DNA of 64,000 nt, taken from Streptomyces smaragdinus. GTDB taxonomy: Bacteria; Actinomycetota; Actinomycetes; Streptomycetales; Streptomycetaceae. A program made the translations under genes and the position numbers. Below are positions 23,442-32,935 of this stretch, piece by piece (the stretch's first letter is position 1; every line of letters starts with the position of its first letter). Under the pieces are notes generated by a model that worked only from the letters and a program-made list of their open reading frames with translations, ran no database searches and was not told where the DNA came from. The stretch spans positions 62,001-126,000 of the forward strand of contig NZ_WEGJ01000013.1 in the NCBI RefSeq assembly GCF_009604385.1, given 5' to 3'.

Positions 23442-24188
23442 ATGTCCGAGGAACTGTTGCGGCTCGAGGACGTGCGGAAGGTGTACGGACGGGGGCGCGG
23501 GGAAGTCACCGCGCTGGCCGGGGTGTCCCTGGGCTTCCGGCGGGGGTCGTTCACCGCCGTGATGGGGCCCTCCGGGTCGGGGAAGAGCACGTTCCTGCAC
23601 TGCGCCGCGCTGCTGGACAGGCCCACGTCCGGGCGGGTGCTGCTGGAGGGACGGGACCTGACGGCGGCGAGCGAGCGGGCGCTGACCCGGATGCGGCGGC
23701 AGCGGATCGGGTTCGTCTTCCAGAGCTTCAACCTGCTGCCCGCCCTGACTGTCGTCGACAACGTGACCCTCCCCCTGCGCCTGGCCGGCCGGCGGCCCGA
23801 CCGCCGGCTGGTGGACGACGTCATCGAACGCACCGGGCTCGCGTCCCGCCGCAGACACCGGCCCGGTGAGCTGTCCGGCGGACAGCAGCAGCGGGTGGCG
23901 ATCGCGCGGGCGCTGGTCACCCGGCCGGTGCTGCTCTTCGGGGACGAGCCGACCGGGGCGCTGGACACCCGGACGGCGCTGGAGATCCTGGGGCTGCTGC
24001 GCGAGGCGGTGGACACCGGGGAGCAGACGGCGGTGGTCGTCACGCACGATCCGGTGGTCGCCGGGCACGCGGACCGGGTGGTGTTCCTGGTGGACGGCCG
24101 GGTGAGCGCCGAGCTGACCCGGCCCACCGTCGAGGAGGTGGCCGGGCGGATGACCCGGCTGGGGGCGTGGGGGGAGCTGGCCGGCTGA
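23442..24188 (+). CDS. ABC transporter ATP-binding protein (MacB/LolD family), second copy
   Basis: Encodes 248 residues from ATG 23442 (GGGG ~8 bp upstream). An in-frame ATG at 23421 directly after CGGAGGA, with TAGCCT at 23408-23413 as a possible -10, could be a leaderless start. Walker A GPSGSGKST is at 42-50, then VFQSFNLLPALTVVDNVTLP, signature LSGGQQQR, Walker B LLFGDEPTGALD. Its sequence closely parallels the ATPase at 19126. The stop overlaps the permease ATG by one base (TGATG). Confidence 0.93.
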   Translation: MSEELLRLEDVRKVYGRGRGEVTALAGVSLGFRRGSFTAVMGPSGSGKSTFLHCAALLDRPTSGRVLLEGRDLTAASERALTRMRRQRIGFVFQSFNLLPALTVVDNVTLPLRLAGRRPDRRLVDDVIERTGLASRRRHRPGELSGGQQQRVAIARALVTRPVLLFGDEPTGALDTRTALEILGLLREAVDTGEQTAVVVTHDPVVAGHADRVVFLVDGRVSAELTRPTVEEVAGRMTRLGAWGELAG

Positions 24189-26692
24189 TGGTGGGGCTCG
24201 CGCTGAAGACGCTGCGGTTCCGTACGGGCGCCTTCCTGGCGGCGCTCGTCGCGCTGTTCGCCGGCGGGGTCGTCGTCCAGGGCTGCGGGGGGCTGCTGGA
24301 GACCGGGATCCGGGGGGACGTACGGGCCGAACGGCTCGCCGCCGCGCCGGTGGTGGTCACCGGCAGCCAGGACTACCCGGGGCACGCCGTCGGCACGGCG
24401 ACCGATCCCATGACGGAACGGGTGCTGCTGGACGCGGATGTGGCGGACGCCGTGGCGAAGGTGCCGGGGGTACGGGCGGCCGTGCCGGACGTCTCCGTCC
24501 CGGTGACCGTGCTCGGCGCCCGCTCGGTCGGCGCCACCGGCCACGGCTGGTCGGGCGCGGCGCTCGCCCCGTACCGCCTCGTCGCGGGCGTCCGGCCGCG
24601 TGCGGACGGCGACGTGGTCCTCGACCGGACCACCGCGTCCGCCCTCGGCGTCCGCCCCGGCGCGCGGCTCGAGGCGGCGGTACGCGGCGTCCCGCACACC
24701 TTCCGCGTCAGCGGGGTCGCCGCGAGCCCGGCCACCGGCCGGCCGGTGCTGTTCTTCACCGACGCGCGGGCGCGGCGCCTGTACGACCGCCCGGGGAAGA
24801 TCGACGACGTCGGCGTACTCGCCGCCCCGCACACCGACCCGGCGGCCCTCGCCGACGCCATCGGGGACGCCGTGCCCGGTGTACGGGTGCTGCGCGGCGC
24901 CGACCGGGGGGTGGCCGAGTTCCCGGAGGCGATCAGCGGGCGGCAGAATCTCATCCCCCTCGCGGGCGCGTTCGGGGGACTGGCCGCCATGGTCGCCGTG
25001 TTCGTGGTGGGCAGCACCGTCGGCATGCTGGTCCAGCAACGGCGCCGCGAGATGGCCCTGATGCGGACGATCGGCGTCACGCCGGGGCAGGTGCGGCGGA
25101 TGGTCATGGCGGAGACGGCCGTGGTCGCGCTGTTCGCGGCGGGGCTGTCGCTGGTGCCGGGGTCGGCGTTCGGGCACGTCCTGTACGACGTGCTGGTCGA
25201 ACGGGAGCTGATCCCCGGCGAGATGGTCTTCCGGCAGGGGTACATCCCCCGGCTCGCGGGCCTCGGGACGACGCTGCTCACCGCGCTGGCCGCCGCGTTC
25301 ATCGCGTCCCGGCGGGTGTCGCGGGTACGGCCGACGGAGGCGATGGCGGAGGCGACGCTGCAGACGCGGTGGGTGAGTCCGGTGCGGGCGGTGCTGGCCG
25401 TGCTGACGCTGGGCGGTGCCACCGCGCTCGCCGTTGTCACGGCGACGGTGATGACGGGGCCGGTCGCGGCCAGTACCGCCGCGCCCGCCGCGATGCTGTG
25501 GGCGGTCGGGATCGCGCTGGTGTCCCCGGGGTTGTGCCGGTGGCTGGCGGTGCTGCTGCGGCCGGTGGGGTGGCTCACCGGGCTGCCGGGACGGCTGGCG
25601 ACGGAGAACGCGTCCGTGCGAAGGGTCCGGCTGGCGGCGGCCGTCGTACCGATCATGCTGGTCACCGGGCTGGCCACCGCGCTGATCTATCTGCAGACCA
25701 GTCAGGACGAGGCGAGCGGACGGATGTTCGCCGACGGCCTGAAGGCGGACGCCGTGGTCACCTCGCCGTACGGCGCGCTCCCGCCCTCCCTCGTGCCCGC
25801 GCTCGCCCGGCTGCCGCAGGTCGCCGGGGCGTCCGCGTCGGTGCCGGGGGAGGGTCGGCTGGAGACGGTGGCCGGCGACCGTACGGTCCGGCCGTCCCGT
25901 ATCGACCTCCAGGGCGTCACCGCCTCCGGCGCCCCGCAGACCGTCGGACGACCGGCCGTCCGGGGCGACTTCGCGGACCTGACGGGGGACAGCATCGTGC
26001 TCCCCGCCGACCGGGACGCACGGGTCGGCGACCGGGTACGGCTGCGCTGGGGCGACGGGGAGGTGAGCGTGCTGACGGTCGTCGGCACGTTCGAGCCGCC
26101 GCGCGGGTTCGGGTACGCGATGGTGCCGGCGGAGGCGCTGCTCCCGCACACCACCGGCGGTGAACTCCCGCAGATCCTGGTGAAGGCGAAGCCCGGTGTG
26201 CTGCCGGAGGAACTGACCGGCGCGCTGCGAAAAGCCGCCCCCGGCCAGATCGTCGCGGACCGCGCCGAGGCGAAGGCTGCGTACGGGCAGGGCGACCCCA
26301 CCGGCCGGGCGGCGACGTGGCTGCTGGCCTCCGTGGTCGTCGGCTACGCGGTGATCGCGCTGGTCAACGCGCTGATCGTGGCCACCGCCGAACGCCGCGC
26401 CGAATTCGCCCTGCAGCGGCTGATCGGCGCCACCCGCGCCCAGGTGCTGGCGATGACGGCCGTCGAGGCCCTGGTCACCGCGCTGGCCGGAATCGTCCTC
26501 GGGACCGCCGTGGCAGCCGGTGCGCTGATCCCGTTCGGGCAGGCGCTGGACGGGTCGGTGCTGCCCGGCGGACCGCGGTGGATCTACGCGGCGATCGTCA
26601 CCGGCGCCGTGACCCTGACGTTCGCCGCGATCCTGCTCCCCGCGTCCCTCGCCCTGCGGGCCCGGCCCGGGGAGGCCGCCGTCGCGCCTTGA
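24188..26692 (+). CDS. ABC transporter permease, FtsX/MacB type, second copy
   Basis: Encodes 834 residues with the same duplicated FtsX plan as the gene at 16571. TM1 is GAFLAALVALFAGGVVVQGCGG, followed by a long extracytoplasmic domain, then a TM triplet with RRREMALMRTIGVTPGQVRRMV. A central TM pair and a second extracytoplasmic domain (DQ-poor, with ASVPGEGRLETVAG) come next, and a final triplet with ERRAEFALQRLIGATRAQVLAM. It is translationally coupled to the ATPase. The pair probably forms a complex acting on peptides, lipids or wall enzymes; no dedicated two-component system adjoins this copy. Confidence 0.92.
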   Translation: MVGLALKTLRFRTGAFLAALVALFAGGVVVQGCGGLLETGIRGDVRAERLAAAPVVVTGSQDYPGHAVGTATDPMTERVLLDADVADAVAKVPGVRAAVPDVSVPVTVLGARSVGATGHGWSGAALAPYRLVAGVRPRADGDVVLDRTTASALGVRPGARLEAAVRGVPHTFRVSGVAASPATGRPVLFFTDARARRLYDRPGKIDDVGVLAAPHTDPAALADAIGDAVPGVRVLRGADRGVAEFPEAISGRQNLIPLAGAFGGLAAMVAVFVVGSTVGMLVQQRRREMALMRTIGVTPGQVRRMVMAETAVVALFAAGLSLVPGSAFGHVLYDVLVERELIPGEMVFRQGYIPRLAGLGTTLLTALAAAFIASRRVSRVRPTEAMAEATLQTRWVSPVRAVLAVLTLGGATALAVVTATVMTGPVAASTAAPAAMLWAVGIALVSPGLCRWLAVLLRPVGWLTGLPGRLATENASVRRVRLAAAVVPIMLVTGLATALIYLQTSQDEASGRMFADGLKADAVVTSPYGALPPSLVPALARLPQVAGASASVPGEGRLETVAGDRTVRPSRIDLQGVTASGAPQTVGRPAVRGDFADLTGDSIVLPADRDARVGDRVRLRWGDGEVSVLTVVGTFEPPRGFGYAMVPAEALLPHTTGGELPQILVKAKPGVLPEELTGALRKAAPGQIVADRAEAKAAYGQGDPTGRAATWLLASVVVGYAVIALVNALIVATAERRAEFALQRLIGATRAQVLAMTAVEALVTALAGIVLGTAVAAGALIPFGQALDGSVLPGGPRWIYAAIVTGAVTLTFAAILLPASLALRARPGEAAVAP

Positions 26693-26715
26693 CCGTGCGG
26701 TTACCCACCGACCGC

Positions 26716-26746
26716 TTGGCCGCTGTGCGGCCTAATCGGCTAGTTT
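26716..26746 (+). promoter_or_regulatory. Candidate promoter for the TerB-like gene
   Basis: TTGGCC (26716-26721) and TAGTTT (26741-26746) are spaced by 19 bp, resembling a HrdB-type promoter. A 7-bp stem-loop (AGTCGGG/CCCGACT, 26794-26813) lies in the presumed 5' leader. Confidence 0.45.
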
Positions 26747-26826
26747 CTTACCTGCCGCGGAGAGCCGCGGCGTATCGGAAGCCGTCGGGGGTGAGTCGGG
26801 CCCCGACCCGACTGTCTGGAGAGTTC

Positions 26827-27282
26827 ATGGCGCTGTGGGATGTCCTCAAGGAATCGATCGCGAAGATACAGGCGGCCCTGCTCGCGAAGAAGCACGACCT
26901 GAAGGGCGCCGCCTTCCGTGACGCCAGCATGGCGATCTGCGCGCTGGTCACCGCCGCCGACGGGAAGATCGACCCCGCGGAGCGCCAGCGGGTCGCCAAG
27001 CTGATCACCACGAACGAGGTCCTCCAGCACTTCCCCGCCGAGGATCTGCGCCAGCTGTACGAGGCCAACCTCGAGCGCCTCGCCGCCGACTTCGACTTCG
27101 GCAAGGTGGCCGTGCTGCAGGAGATCGCCAAGACCAAGGAGAAGCCCGTCGAGGCGCGGGCGACGATCCAGATCGGCATCGTCATCGGCGGCGCGGACGG
27201 CACGTTCGGCGAGGAGGAGAAGAACGTGATCCGCGAGTCCTGCTACGCGGTCGGCCTGCTCCCCTACGAGTTCGACCTGTAG
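26827..27282 (+). CDS. TerB-family protein
   Basis: Encodes 151 residues with GGAGA before ATG 26827. It is an all-helical TerB fold, with DASMAICALVTAADGKIDPAERQRVAKLI and, later, the mirrored IGIVIGGADGTFGEEEKNVIRESC. Both contain the D-G-x-(I/F)-x-x-x-E acidic loop that gives TerB proteins their two metal-binding sites. In streptomycetes, TerB and TerD homologues respond to stress and differentiation, and tellurite resistance itself is often not the main role. It is monocistronic. Confidence 0.9.
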   Translation: MALWDVLKESIAKIQAALLAKKHDLKGAAFRDASMAICALVTAADGKIDPAERQRVAKLITTNEVLQHFPAEDLRQLYEANLERLAADFDFGKVAVLQEIAKTKEKPVEARATIQIGIVIGGADGTFGEEEKNVIRESCYAVGLLPYEFDL

Positions 27283-27350
27283 GGAAAGGGCTTGCAGGAC
27301 GGGGGTATTCCCCCTGTTCCCGGTGGCGTCCGCGCGGCAGAATCGCCCGC

Positions 27351-29381
27351 ATGCCCAAGAACACCCGTGGCACGACCGCGTTTCACGATCTGAGCGCCTT
27401 CGTCGCCACCCCCCGCGTCTCGTCCCTCGCGCTCTCGCCCGACGGAACCCGGCTGATCGCCGCCGTGCAACAGCTCGGCGGCGACGGCACCCGGTTCGTG
27501 TCGGGCCTGTGGGAGCTGGACCCGGGCGGGGAGCGGGAGGCGCGGCGGCTGACCCGGTCCGTGAAGGGCGAGTCCGCCCCGGCGTTCGGGCCCGACGGGA
27601 CGCTGTACTTCCTCTCCGCCCGCGCCGACACCGACCCGGCCGCCGCCTCCGGTTCCGGTTCCGGTGACGACGCGGGCGCCGCGCTGTGGGCGCTGCCCGA
27701 ACGCGGCGAGGCGGTCGTCGTCGCCCGCCACCCCGGCGGCATCGAGGGCTACGCCGTCGCCCGTGACGCCGGGACCCTCGGCTGGATCGCCGGTCTGCTG
27801 CCGGGGGCCGCCGACGCCGAGGCGCACGGCAAGCTCCGCAGGGCCCGCGACGAGGCCAAGGTCACCGCGATCCTCTACGAGTCCGGGCCCACCCGGGCCT
27901 GGGACCACGACCTCGGCCCCGAGGAGCCGCACGCGTTCGTCCGCGGCGAGGGCGGCGCGGTGACCGACGCCGGCGGGCTCGGGATCGGGCTGGAGGACCC
28001 GTCCGACGTGGCGCTGTCGCCCGACGGCACGCGCGTGGCGTACACCCGCTTCGAGCCGGGGCAGGTGCCGGACGGACACCGCAGTGCGGTGGTCGTGGCC
28101 GACGCGGCGAGCGGGGAGGAGCTGAACGTACTCGGCGGGGCCGAATTCATGTACGAATCCCCGGTGTTCACCGGCGACGGGGCGGGCCTGATCTGCGTCC
28201 GGAACACCTACGCCACGTACGACACCCCCTGGGACTCCACCCTCGTCCACCTCGACCTGACCACCGGCGAGGAGCACGACCTCCTCCCCGGCTTCCCGAA
28301 CTGGCCCTCCGCCGCGACCGTCTCCCCGGCGGACGGCACCCTCTGGTTCACCGCCGACGAACGCGGCCACGCCCCCGTCTTCCGCCGCGCCCCCGACGGC
28401 ACCGTCACCCGGCTCACCGCCTCCGGCGCGTACACCTCCCTGCGCGTCACCCCCGACGGCCGCACCCTCTACGCCCTGCGCAACGCCATCGACAGCCCGC
28501 CCCGTCCCGTCCGCCTCGATTCCGCCGCCGTCGACCAGACCCCCGCCGCGATCCCCGCCCCCGGCGACACCGGCGAACTCCCCGGCACCCTCACCGAGGT
28601 CACCGCCACGGGCGACGACGGCTTCCCCCTGCGCGGCTGGCTCGTGCTGCCCGAGGGAGCCTCCGCCGCGCACCCGGCCCCGCTGTTCGTCGCCGTCCAC
28701 GGCGGACCGCAGAGCAGCTGGAACGCCTGGACCTGGCGCTGGAACCCGTGGCCCTTCGCCGCCCGCGGCTACGCCGTCCTCCTCCCGGACCCCGCCCACT
28801 CCACCGGCTACGGCCAGGCCAACCACGAGCGGTCCTGGGGCGACTGGGGCGGCCGGCCGCAGGCCGACGTCCTCGCGCTGGCCGACGCCACCGTGGCCCG
28901 CCCCGACATCGACGCCGGACGCACGGCGCTGGGCGGCGGCTCGTACGGGGGCTATATGGCCAACCGGATCGCCACCCGCACCGACCGCTTCAAGGCGATC
29001 GTCACGCACGCCGGACTGTGGGACATGCGGGCGTTCCAGAACGACACCGACAGCCCCTGGTACTTCCAGCGCATCTTCGGCGACCCGCTGACCCGCCCCG
29101 AGCGCTACGGCACCGACTCCCCGCATCCGGACGTCGCGGCGATCCGCACCCCGATGCTGGTGATCCACGGGGCGAAGGACTACCGCGTACCGGTCGGCCA
29201 GGGGGCGGCGCTCTTCCAGGAGCTGCAGCGGCACGGGGTTCCGGCGTCGTACCTGTACTTTCCCGACGAGAACCACTGGATCCTCGCCCCGAACCACACC
29301 CGTGTCTGGTATGAGGCTTTCATGGCGTTCCTGGACCACCATGTCCTGGGAACGGCCTGGCACCGCCCCGAACTGCTGTGA
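27351..29381 (+). CDS. S9-family prolyl oligopeptidase-like peptidase
   Basis: Encodes 676 residues. No Shine-Dalgarno precedes ATG 27351, and CAGAAT lies at 27338-27343, so the mRNA may be leaderless. The N-terminal ~400 residues are a beta-propeller with repeating ALSPDGTRL/SPDGTRVAYTR blades. The C-terminal alpha/beta-hydrolase carries the nucleophile motif GGGSYGGYMAN, Asp in HGAKDYRVP and His in ENHWI. There is no signal peptide, so it acts in the cytosol as an acylaminoacyl- or dipeptidyl-peptidase-type exopeptidase on short peptides. Confidence 0.94.
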   Translation: MPKNTRGTTAFHDLSAFVATPRVSSLALSPDGTRLIAAVQQLGGDGTRFVSGLWELDPGGEREARRLTRSVKGESAPAFGPDGTLYFLSARADTDPAAASGSGSGDDAGAALWALPERGEAVVVARHPGGIEGYAVARDAGTLGWIAGLLPGAADAEAHGKLRRARDEAKVTAILYESGPTRAWDHDLGPEEPHAFVRGEGGAVTDAGGLGIGLEDPSDVALSPDGTRVAYTRFEPGQVPDGHRSAVVVADAASGEELNVLGGAEFMYESPVFTGDGAGLICVRNTYATYDTPWDSTLVHLDLTTGEEHDLLPGFPNWPSAATVSPADGTLWFTADERGHAPVFRRAPDGTVTRLTASGAYTSLRVTPDGRTLYALRNAIDSPPRPVRLDSAAVDQTPAAIPAPGDTGELPGTLTEVTATGDDGFPLRGWLVLPEGASAAHPAPLFVAVHGGPQSSWNAWTWRWNPWPFAARGYAVLLPDPAHSTGYGQANHERSWGDWGGRPQADVLALADATVARPDIDAGRTALGGGSYGGYMANRIATRTDRFKAIVTHAGLWDMRAFQNDTDSPWYFQRIFGDPLTRPERYGTDSPHPDVAAIRTPMLVIHGAKDYRVPVGQGAALFQELQRHGVPASYLYFPDENHWILAPNHTRVWYEAFMAFLDHHVLGTAWHRPELL

Positions 29382-29462
29382 GCAGACGCCGATGAGTTCT
29401 CGCGCCTCCCGCGGTCAGTACGGGCAGCAGGAAAAACAGCGACCCGATGCAAGGAGACCGCA

Positions 29463-30035
29463 ATGCGCACCCTGATCAGCTCGGCCTTCGTCTCGCTCGA
29501 CGGCGTCATGGAGGCCCCGGGAGGCGAGGAGGGCTATCGCAACTCCGGCTGGACGTTCAAGGACATGGAGTTCGTGCCCGAGGCGTACGAGCTCAAGGGC
29601 CGGGAGATGCAGGAGGCGTCCGCCATGCTGCTGGGCCGGGTCAGCTACCAGGCGTTCAGCCCGGTCTGGCCGGCCATGGAGGAGTTCGCGGCGTACCGGC
29701 CCATGCCCAAGTACGTCGTGTCGACCACCCTCGGCGAGAAGGACCTCGTCGAGGGCTGGGGCGAGCAGACGATCCTGCGCTCGCTGGACGACGTCGCGGC
29801 GCTGAAGGAGACCGAGGGCGGGCCGATCATCGTCCACGGCAGCATGGCGCTCAACCACGGACTGGCCGACGCCGGGCTGATCGACCGGTACCACCTGCTG
29901 GTGTTCCCGCTGCTGCTGGGCGCGGGCGGGCGGCTGTTCAGCAGCGCGGACAAGGACACGCAGAAGCTGAAGCTCGTCGAGCACGAGGCGTACGCGAACG
30001 GCATCCAGAAGAACGTCTTTGACGTCGAACACTGA
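29463..30035 (+). CDS. Dihydrofolate reductase-like (RibD C-terminal domain) protein
   Basis: Encodes 190 residues with AAGGAGACC before ATG 29463. The RibD_C/DHFR-like fold is seen in LISSAFVSLDGVMEAPGG, MLLGRVSYQAF, KYVVSTTLGE, GGPIIVHGSMALNHGLADAGLIDRYHLLVFPLLLGAGGRLF. The glycine motifs contact NADPH. Stand-alone members have no settled function and are not true folate enzymes or riboflavin enzymes. It is downstream of the S9 peptidase by 81 bp. Confidence 0.93.
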   Translation: MRTLISSAFVSLDGVMEAPGGEEGYRNSGWTFKDMEFVPEAYELKGREMQEASAMLLGRVSYQAFSPVWPAMEEFAAYRPMPKYVVSTTLGEKDLVEGWGEQTILRSLDDVAALKETEGGPIIVHGSMALNHGLADAGLIDRYHLLVFPLLLGAGGRLFSSADKDTQKLKLVEHEAYANGIQKNVFDVEH

Positions 30036-30077
30036 ATGGCTGCCGGCTTAACTCCCTCCCCAACTGGCCCGCGAGTC

Positions 30078-30107
30078 TTGACTCTTGATGGTTGTAACGC
30101 GCATCTT
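30078..30107 (+). promoter_or_regulatory. Candidate promoter for the phosphodiester glycosidase gene
   Basis: TTGACT (30078-30083) and CATCTT (30102-30107), 18 bp apart, in an AT-richer stretch ~75 bp before the start codon. Confidence 0.35.
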
Positions 30108-30182
30108 TGGCGCAGTTCCAATCATCGGGCGCTGTGGGTTCCAGCCACCCGTAGGGCGCCCCATCGTGATGAGAGTGGTGCC

Positions 30183-31787
30183 GTGAAGCACAGATTCCTC
30201 GGTACGGGCGTCGCGCTCGGCCTCCTCGTCCTTACGGGCGCGTCCGTCCCCGCCGCCCAGGCCCAGCCCGCGCCCGGGCTCCCCCTCGGACCCGCGGGGC
30301 TGAGCGAGACCCGGGCGACGACGACCCTCGAGCCCGGCGTCACCCTCACCCGCATCGTGCGCGGGGCCGAGGCGGCGCCGCTGCCCTGGACGGTCGAGAT
30401 GGTCGTCCCCGGCGGCGCGGGATCGCCGGACCCCGACGCGCCGGCCACCGCGCTGCGGGACCGGGCGAGCGCCGAGCAGCTGGCCGCCGCGCTGGACGCG
30501 GACGGGTTCGGCGCGCGGGCCGAGGAGGTGACCACGCCGGCGACCGCCGACTTCGCCGGGGGTTCGCTCGGCTGGCGGGTCCGGGTGGGTTCGTTCGGGT
30601 CCAATGCCGACGCGACCGCCGAGCGGACGCGGCTGCGGAACGCCGGTTACACGGGGACCGCCTGGTACACCGGGTGGGACGGGGAGTCCGCCGACCCCGG
30701 GCCGTGGCGGGTGGACGTGCTGACCATCGACCCGAGCCGCTTCCACGGGCGGCTCACCGGGTCGTACGGGCCCGACATCGAGGCCCGCGAGACCACCACC
30801 GCGCTGTCGCGGGCCGCCGGCGCCCTCGCGGCGGTCAACGCCGGGTTCTTCGTCCTCGACCCCAAGGCCGGCGCCCCCGGCGACCCAGCCGGGGTCGGCG
30901 TGTACGACGGGCGGCTGCTGAGCGAGCCGGTGAGCGGCAGGCCGGCGCTGGTCGTCCAGGAGGGCGGCCGGCGGGCGAGCGTCACCCGGCTCGACTGGGA
31001 CGGGAAGGTCACCGGCCCGCACGGGAGCCTGGCGCTGGACGGGATCAACCGCGTACCGAACCTCATCCGCAACTGCGGCGGCACCGCGGACGACCTCCCG
31101 ACCGCCCACCCGATGCACGACCTGACCTGCACCGACACCGACGAACTCATCGCCTTCACCCCCGAGTACGCGGGCAGCACCCCGCAGGGCGAGGGCGTCG
31201 AGGCCGTCCTCGACCGGCGCGGCGAGGTCGTCCAGCTCCGCTCCCCGCGCGGCGGCGGCCTCCCGGCCGGCGGCAGTTCGGTCCAGGCCACCGGCACCTC
31301 GGCCGCCGCGCTGACGGACCTGGCCCGCCCCGGCGAGAGGCTGCGCGTCACGGGCACGCTGCTCGACGGCCGCGGCGCCCATGTCGACCCGTCGCCCGGC
31401 ACCAGCATCGTCAACGGCGGCCCCGAGCTCGTACGCGACGGCCGGCTGCACGTCACGCCGGCCGCCGACGGCATGGTGCAGCCCGGGAACGTGAACTTCT
31501 ACTACGGCTGGATGCACAAGCGGAACCCGCGCACCATCGCGGGCACCGACGCGCAGGGCCGCATCGTGCTCGTCACCGCCGACGGACGCGCCACCGACTC
31601 GCTGGGCCTCAGCATCCCCGAGGCCGCGGCGGTCGCGAAGTCGCTGGGGCTGCGCGACGCCGTGAATCTCGACGGCGGCGGTTCCACGACGATGGTCGTC
31701 GGCCAAGAGATGATCAATCATCCGTCCGACGCGACGGGTGAACGGCCCGTGGGCGACGCGCTGCTGATCCTGCCGGGCCGCGACTGA
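30183..31787 (+). CDS. Secreted phosphodiester glycosidase (NAGPA-like) with SPOR-like segment
   Basis: Encodes 534 residues. GTG 30183 is preferred because it starts a signal peptide (KHRFLGTGVALGLLVLTGASVPAAQA). Residues ~90-165 look like a SPOR-type module (ASAEQLAAALDADGFGARAEEV, GWRVRVGSFGSNADATAERTRLRNAGY). The rest is the NAGPA domain, with AAVNAGFFVLDPKAG, TSIVNGGPELVRDG and the signature RDAVNLDGGGSTTMVV. Characterised relatives remove N-acetylglucosamine from phosphodiester-linked glycans. The bacterial substrate is probably a wall polymer or exopolysaccharide. SPOR modules bind denuded peptidoglycan, which would place it at the septum; this is inferred. Confidence 0.88.
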   Translation: MKHRFLGTGVALGLLVLTGASVPAAQAQPAPGLPLGPAGLSETRATTTLEPGVTLTRIVRGAEAAPLPWTVEMVVPGGAGSPDPDAPATALRDRASAEQLAAALDADGFGARAEEVTTPATADFAGGSLGWRVRVGSFGSNADATAERTRLRNAGYTGTAWYTGWDGESADPGPWRVDVLTIDPSRFHGRLTGSYGPDIEARETTTALSRAAGALAAVNAGFFVLDPKAGAPGDPAGVGVYDGRLLSEPVSGRPALVVQEGGRRASVTRLDWDGKVTGPHGSLALDGINRVPNLIRNCGGTADDLPTAHPMHDLTCTDTDELIAFTPEYAGSTPQGEGVEAVLDRRGEVVQLRSPRGGGLPAGGSSVQATGTSAAALTDLARPGERLRVTGTLLDGRGAHVDPSPGTSIVNGGPELVRDGRLHVTPAADGMVQPGNVNFYYGWMHKRNPRTIAGTDAQGRIVLVTADGRATDSLGLSIPEAAAVAKSLGLRDAVNLDGGGSTTMVVGQEMINHPSDATGERPVGDALLILPGRD

Positions 31788-31801
31788 CCTGCCCGAAGAA
31801 C

Positions 31802-31832
31802 GCCCCCGCCGGGAATCGCACCCGGCGGGGGC
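31802..31832 (+). terminator. Terminator after the glycosidase gene
   Basis: GCCCCCGCCGGG / CCCGGCGGGGGC, a perfect 12-bp stem with a 7-nt loop, starts 15 bp after the stop. Confidence 0.85.
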
Positions 31833-31864
31833 CTGTCCTGTCATCGCCGATCGCCGGAGGCCCC

Positions 31865-32866
31865 ATGAGAGTTCCCATCTCCCGTCGAGTCCGTCTCCTG
31901 CTCCTCACCCTGCTGCTCGTCCTCGTCCCGGCCCCCGCCGTCCTCGCGGACGACGCACCCCCGTCCGCCGCCGAAGCCGCCGGTGCCGCCGGCGCCCAGG
32001 TCGTCGCCGTCGAACAGGTCGCCGAGCGCCAGGTCGATCTGACGGTACGCTCCACCGCCCTCGGCGGCCGCACGGTCAAGGTCCGGCTGCTCACCCCCGA
32101 CGGCTGGAACCCGGCCGACAAGCGGCAGCACTGGCCCACCTTCTGGCTGCTGCACGGCTGCTGCGGCGACTACACCTCCTGGACCGCCCTCACCGACGTG
32201 GCCGACACGCCCGCCCTGCGCAAGGTGCTGGTCGTCATGCCCGAGGCCGGCTGGAACGGCTGGTACAGCGACTGGTGGAACTACGGCGCCGGCGGCGACC
32301 CCGCGTGGGAGACCTTCCACACCAAGGAGCTGCCGCAGCTGCTCGAGCACGGCTGGGGCGCGAGCACCAACCGGGTCGTGGCCGGCCTGTCGATGGGCGG
32401 CCAGGGCGCGCTGCTGTACGCGGCCCGCCACCCGGGGATGTTCCGGGCCACCGCGGCGTACTCCGGCTCCGCGCACCCCCTGCTCAACGAGGAGTCCGTG
32501 AACCGGATCCTCGGCTACTTCGCCGGCCAGGGCGGCGACCCCCTGCGGGTCTGGGGCGACCCGGTCGCCCAGCGCGCGATCTGGCAGGCGCACGACCCGT
32601 ACTACCTGGCGCACGCGCTGAAGTCGATCCCCGTCTACCTCTCGTGCGGCGACGGCAGTACGGGACCGCTCGACCCGCCCGGCCGCACCAGCGAACTGGA
32701 GACGGACTTCAACCGGCAGAACCACGCGCTTGCCGACCAGCTCCGGCGGGCCGGCGCCACACAGCTCGTGACCCACTTCTACGGCCCCGGCACCCACGCC
32801 TGGGCGTACTGGCAGCGGGAACTGCACGCCTCGCTGCCGATGCTGCTGCGCGCGCTGCACGTCTGA
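31865..32866 (+). CDS. Secreted alpha/beta-hydrolase esterase (esterase D / antigen 85-like)
   Basis: Encodes 333 residues with CGGAGG before ATG 31865. The signal peptide is RRVRLLLLTLLLVLVPAPAVLA-D. Typical blocks are WPTFWLLHGCCGDYTSW, VVMPEAGWNGWYSDWW, the nucleophile elbow VVAGLSMGGQGALLYA (Ser in GLSMGG) and the C-terminal His in FYGPGTHAWAYW. Streptomyces members are acyl- or acetyl-esterases; being next to cellulolytic genes suggests a role on plant polymer side groups, but this is circumstantial. It ends ~70 bp before the GH5 promoter. Confidence 0.9.
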   Translation: MRVPISRRVRLLLLTLLLVLVPAPAVLADDAPPSAAEAAGAAGAQVVAVEQVAERQVDLTVRSTALGGRTVKVRLLTPDGWNPADKRQHWPTFWLLHGCCGDYTSWTALTDVADTPALRKVLVVMPEAGWNGWYSDWWNYGAGGDPAWETFHTKELPQLLEHGWGASTNRVVAGLSMGGQGALLYAARHPGMFRATAAYSGSAHPLLNEESVNRILGYFAGQGGDPLRVWGDPVAQRAIWQAHDPYYLAHALKSIPVYLSCGDGSTGPLDPPGRTSELETDFNRQNHALADQLRRAGATQLVTHFYGPGTHAWAYWQRELHASLPMLLRALHV

Positions 32867-32935
32867 CGCCCGCCGGGCGCGCGGGGCTCGGCCCGCGCGC
32901 CCGGGGGATTCCACCGCTCTTCCGCCCGCGCACTG

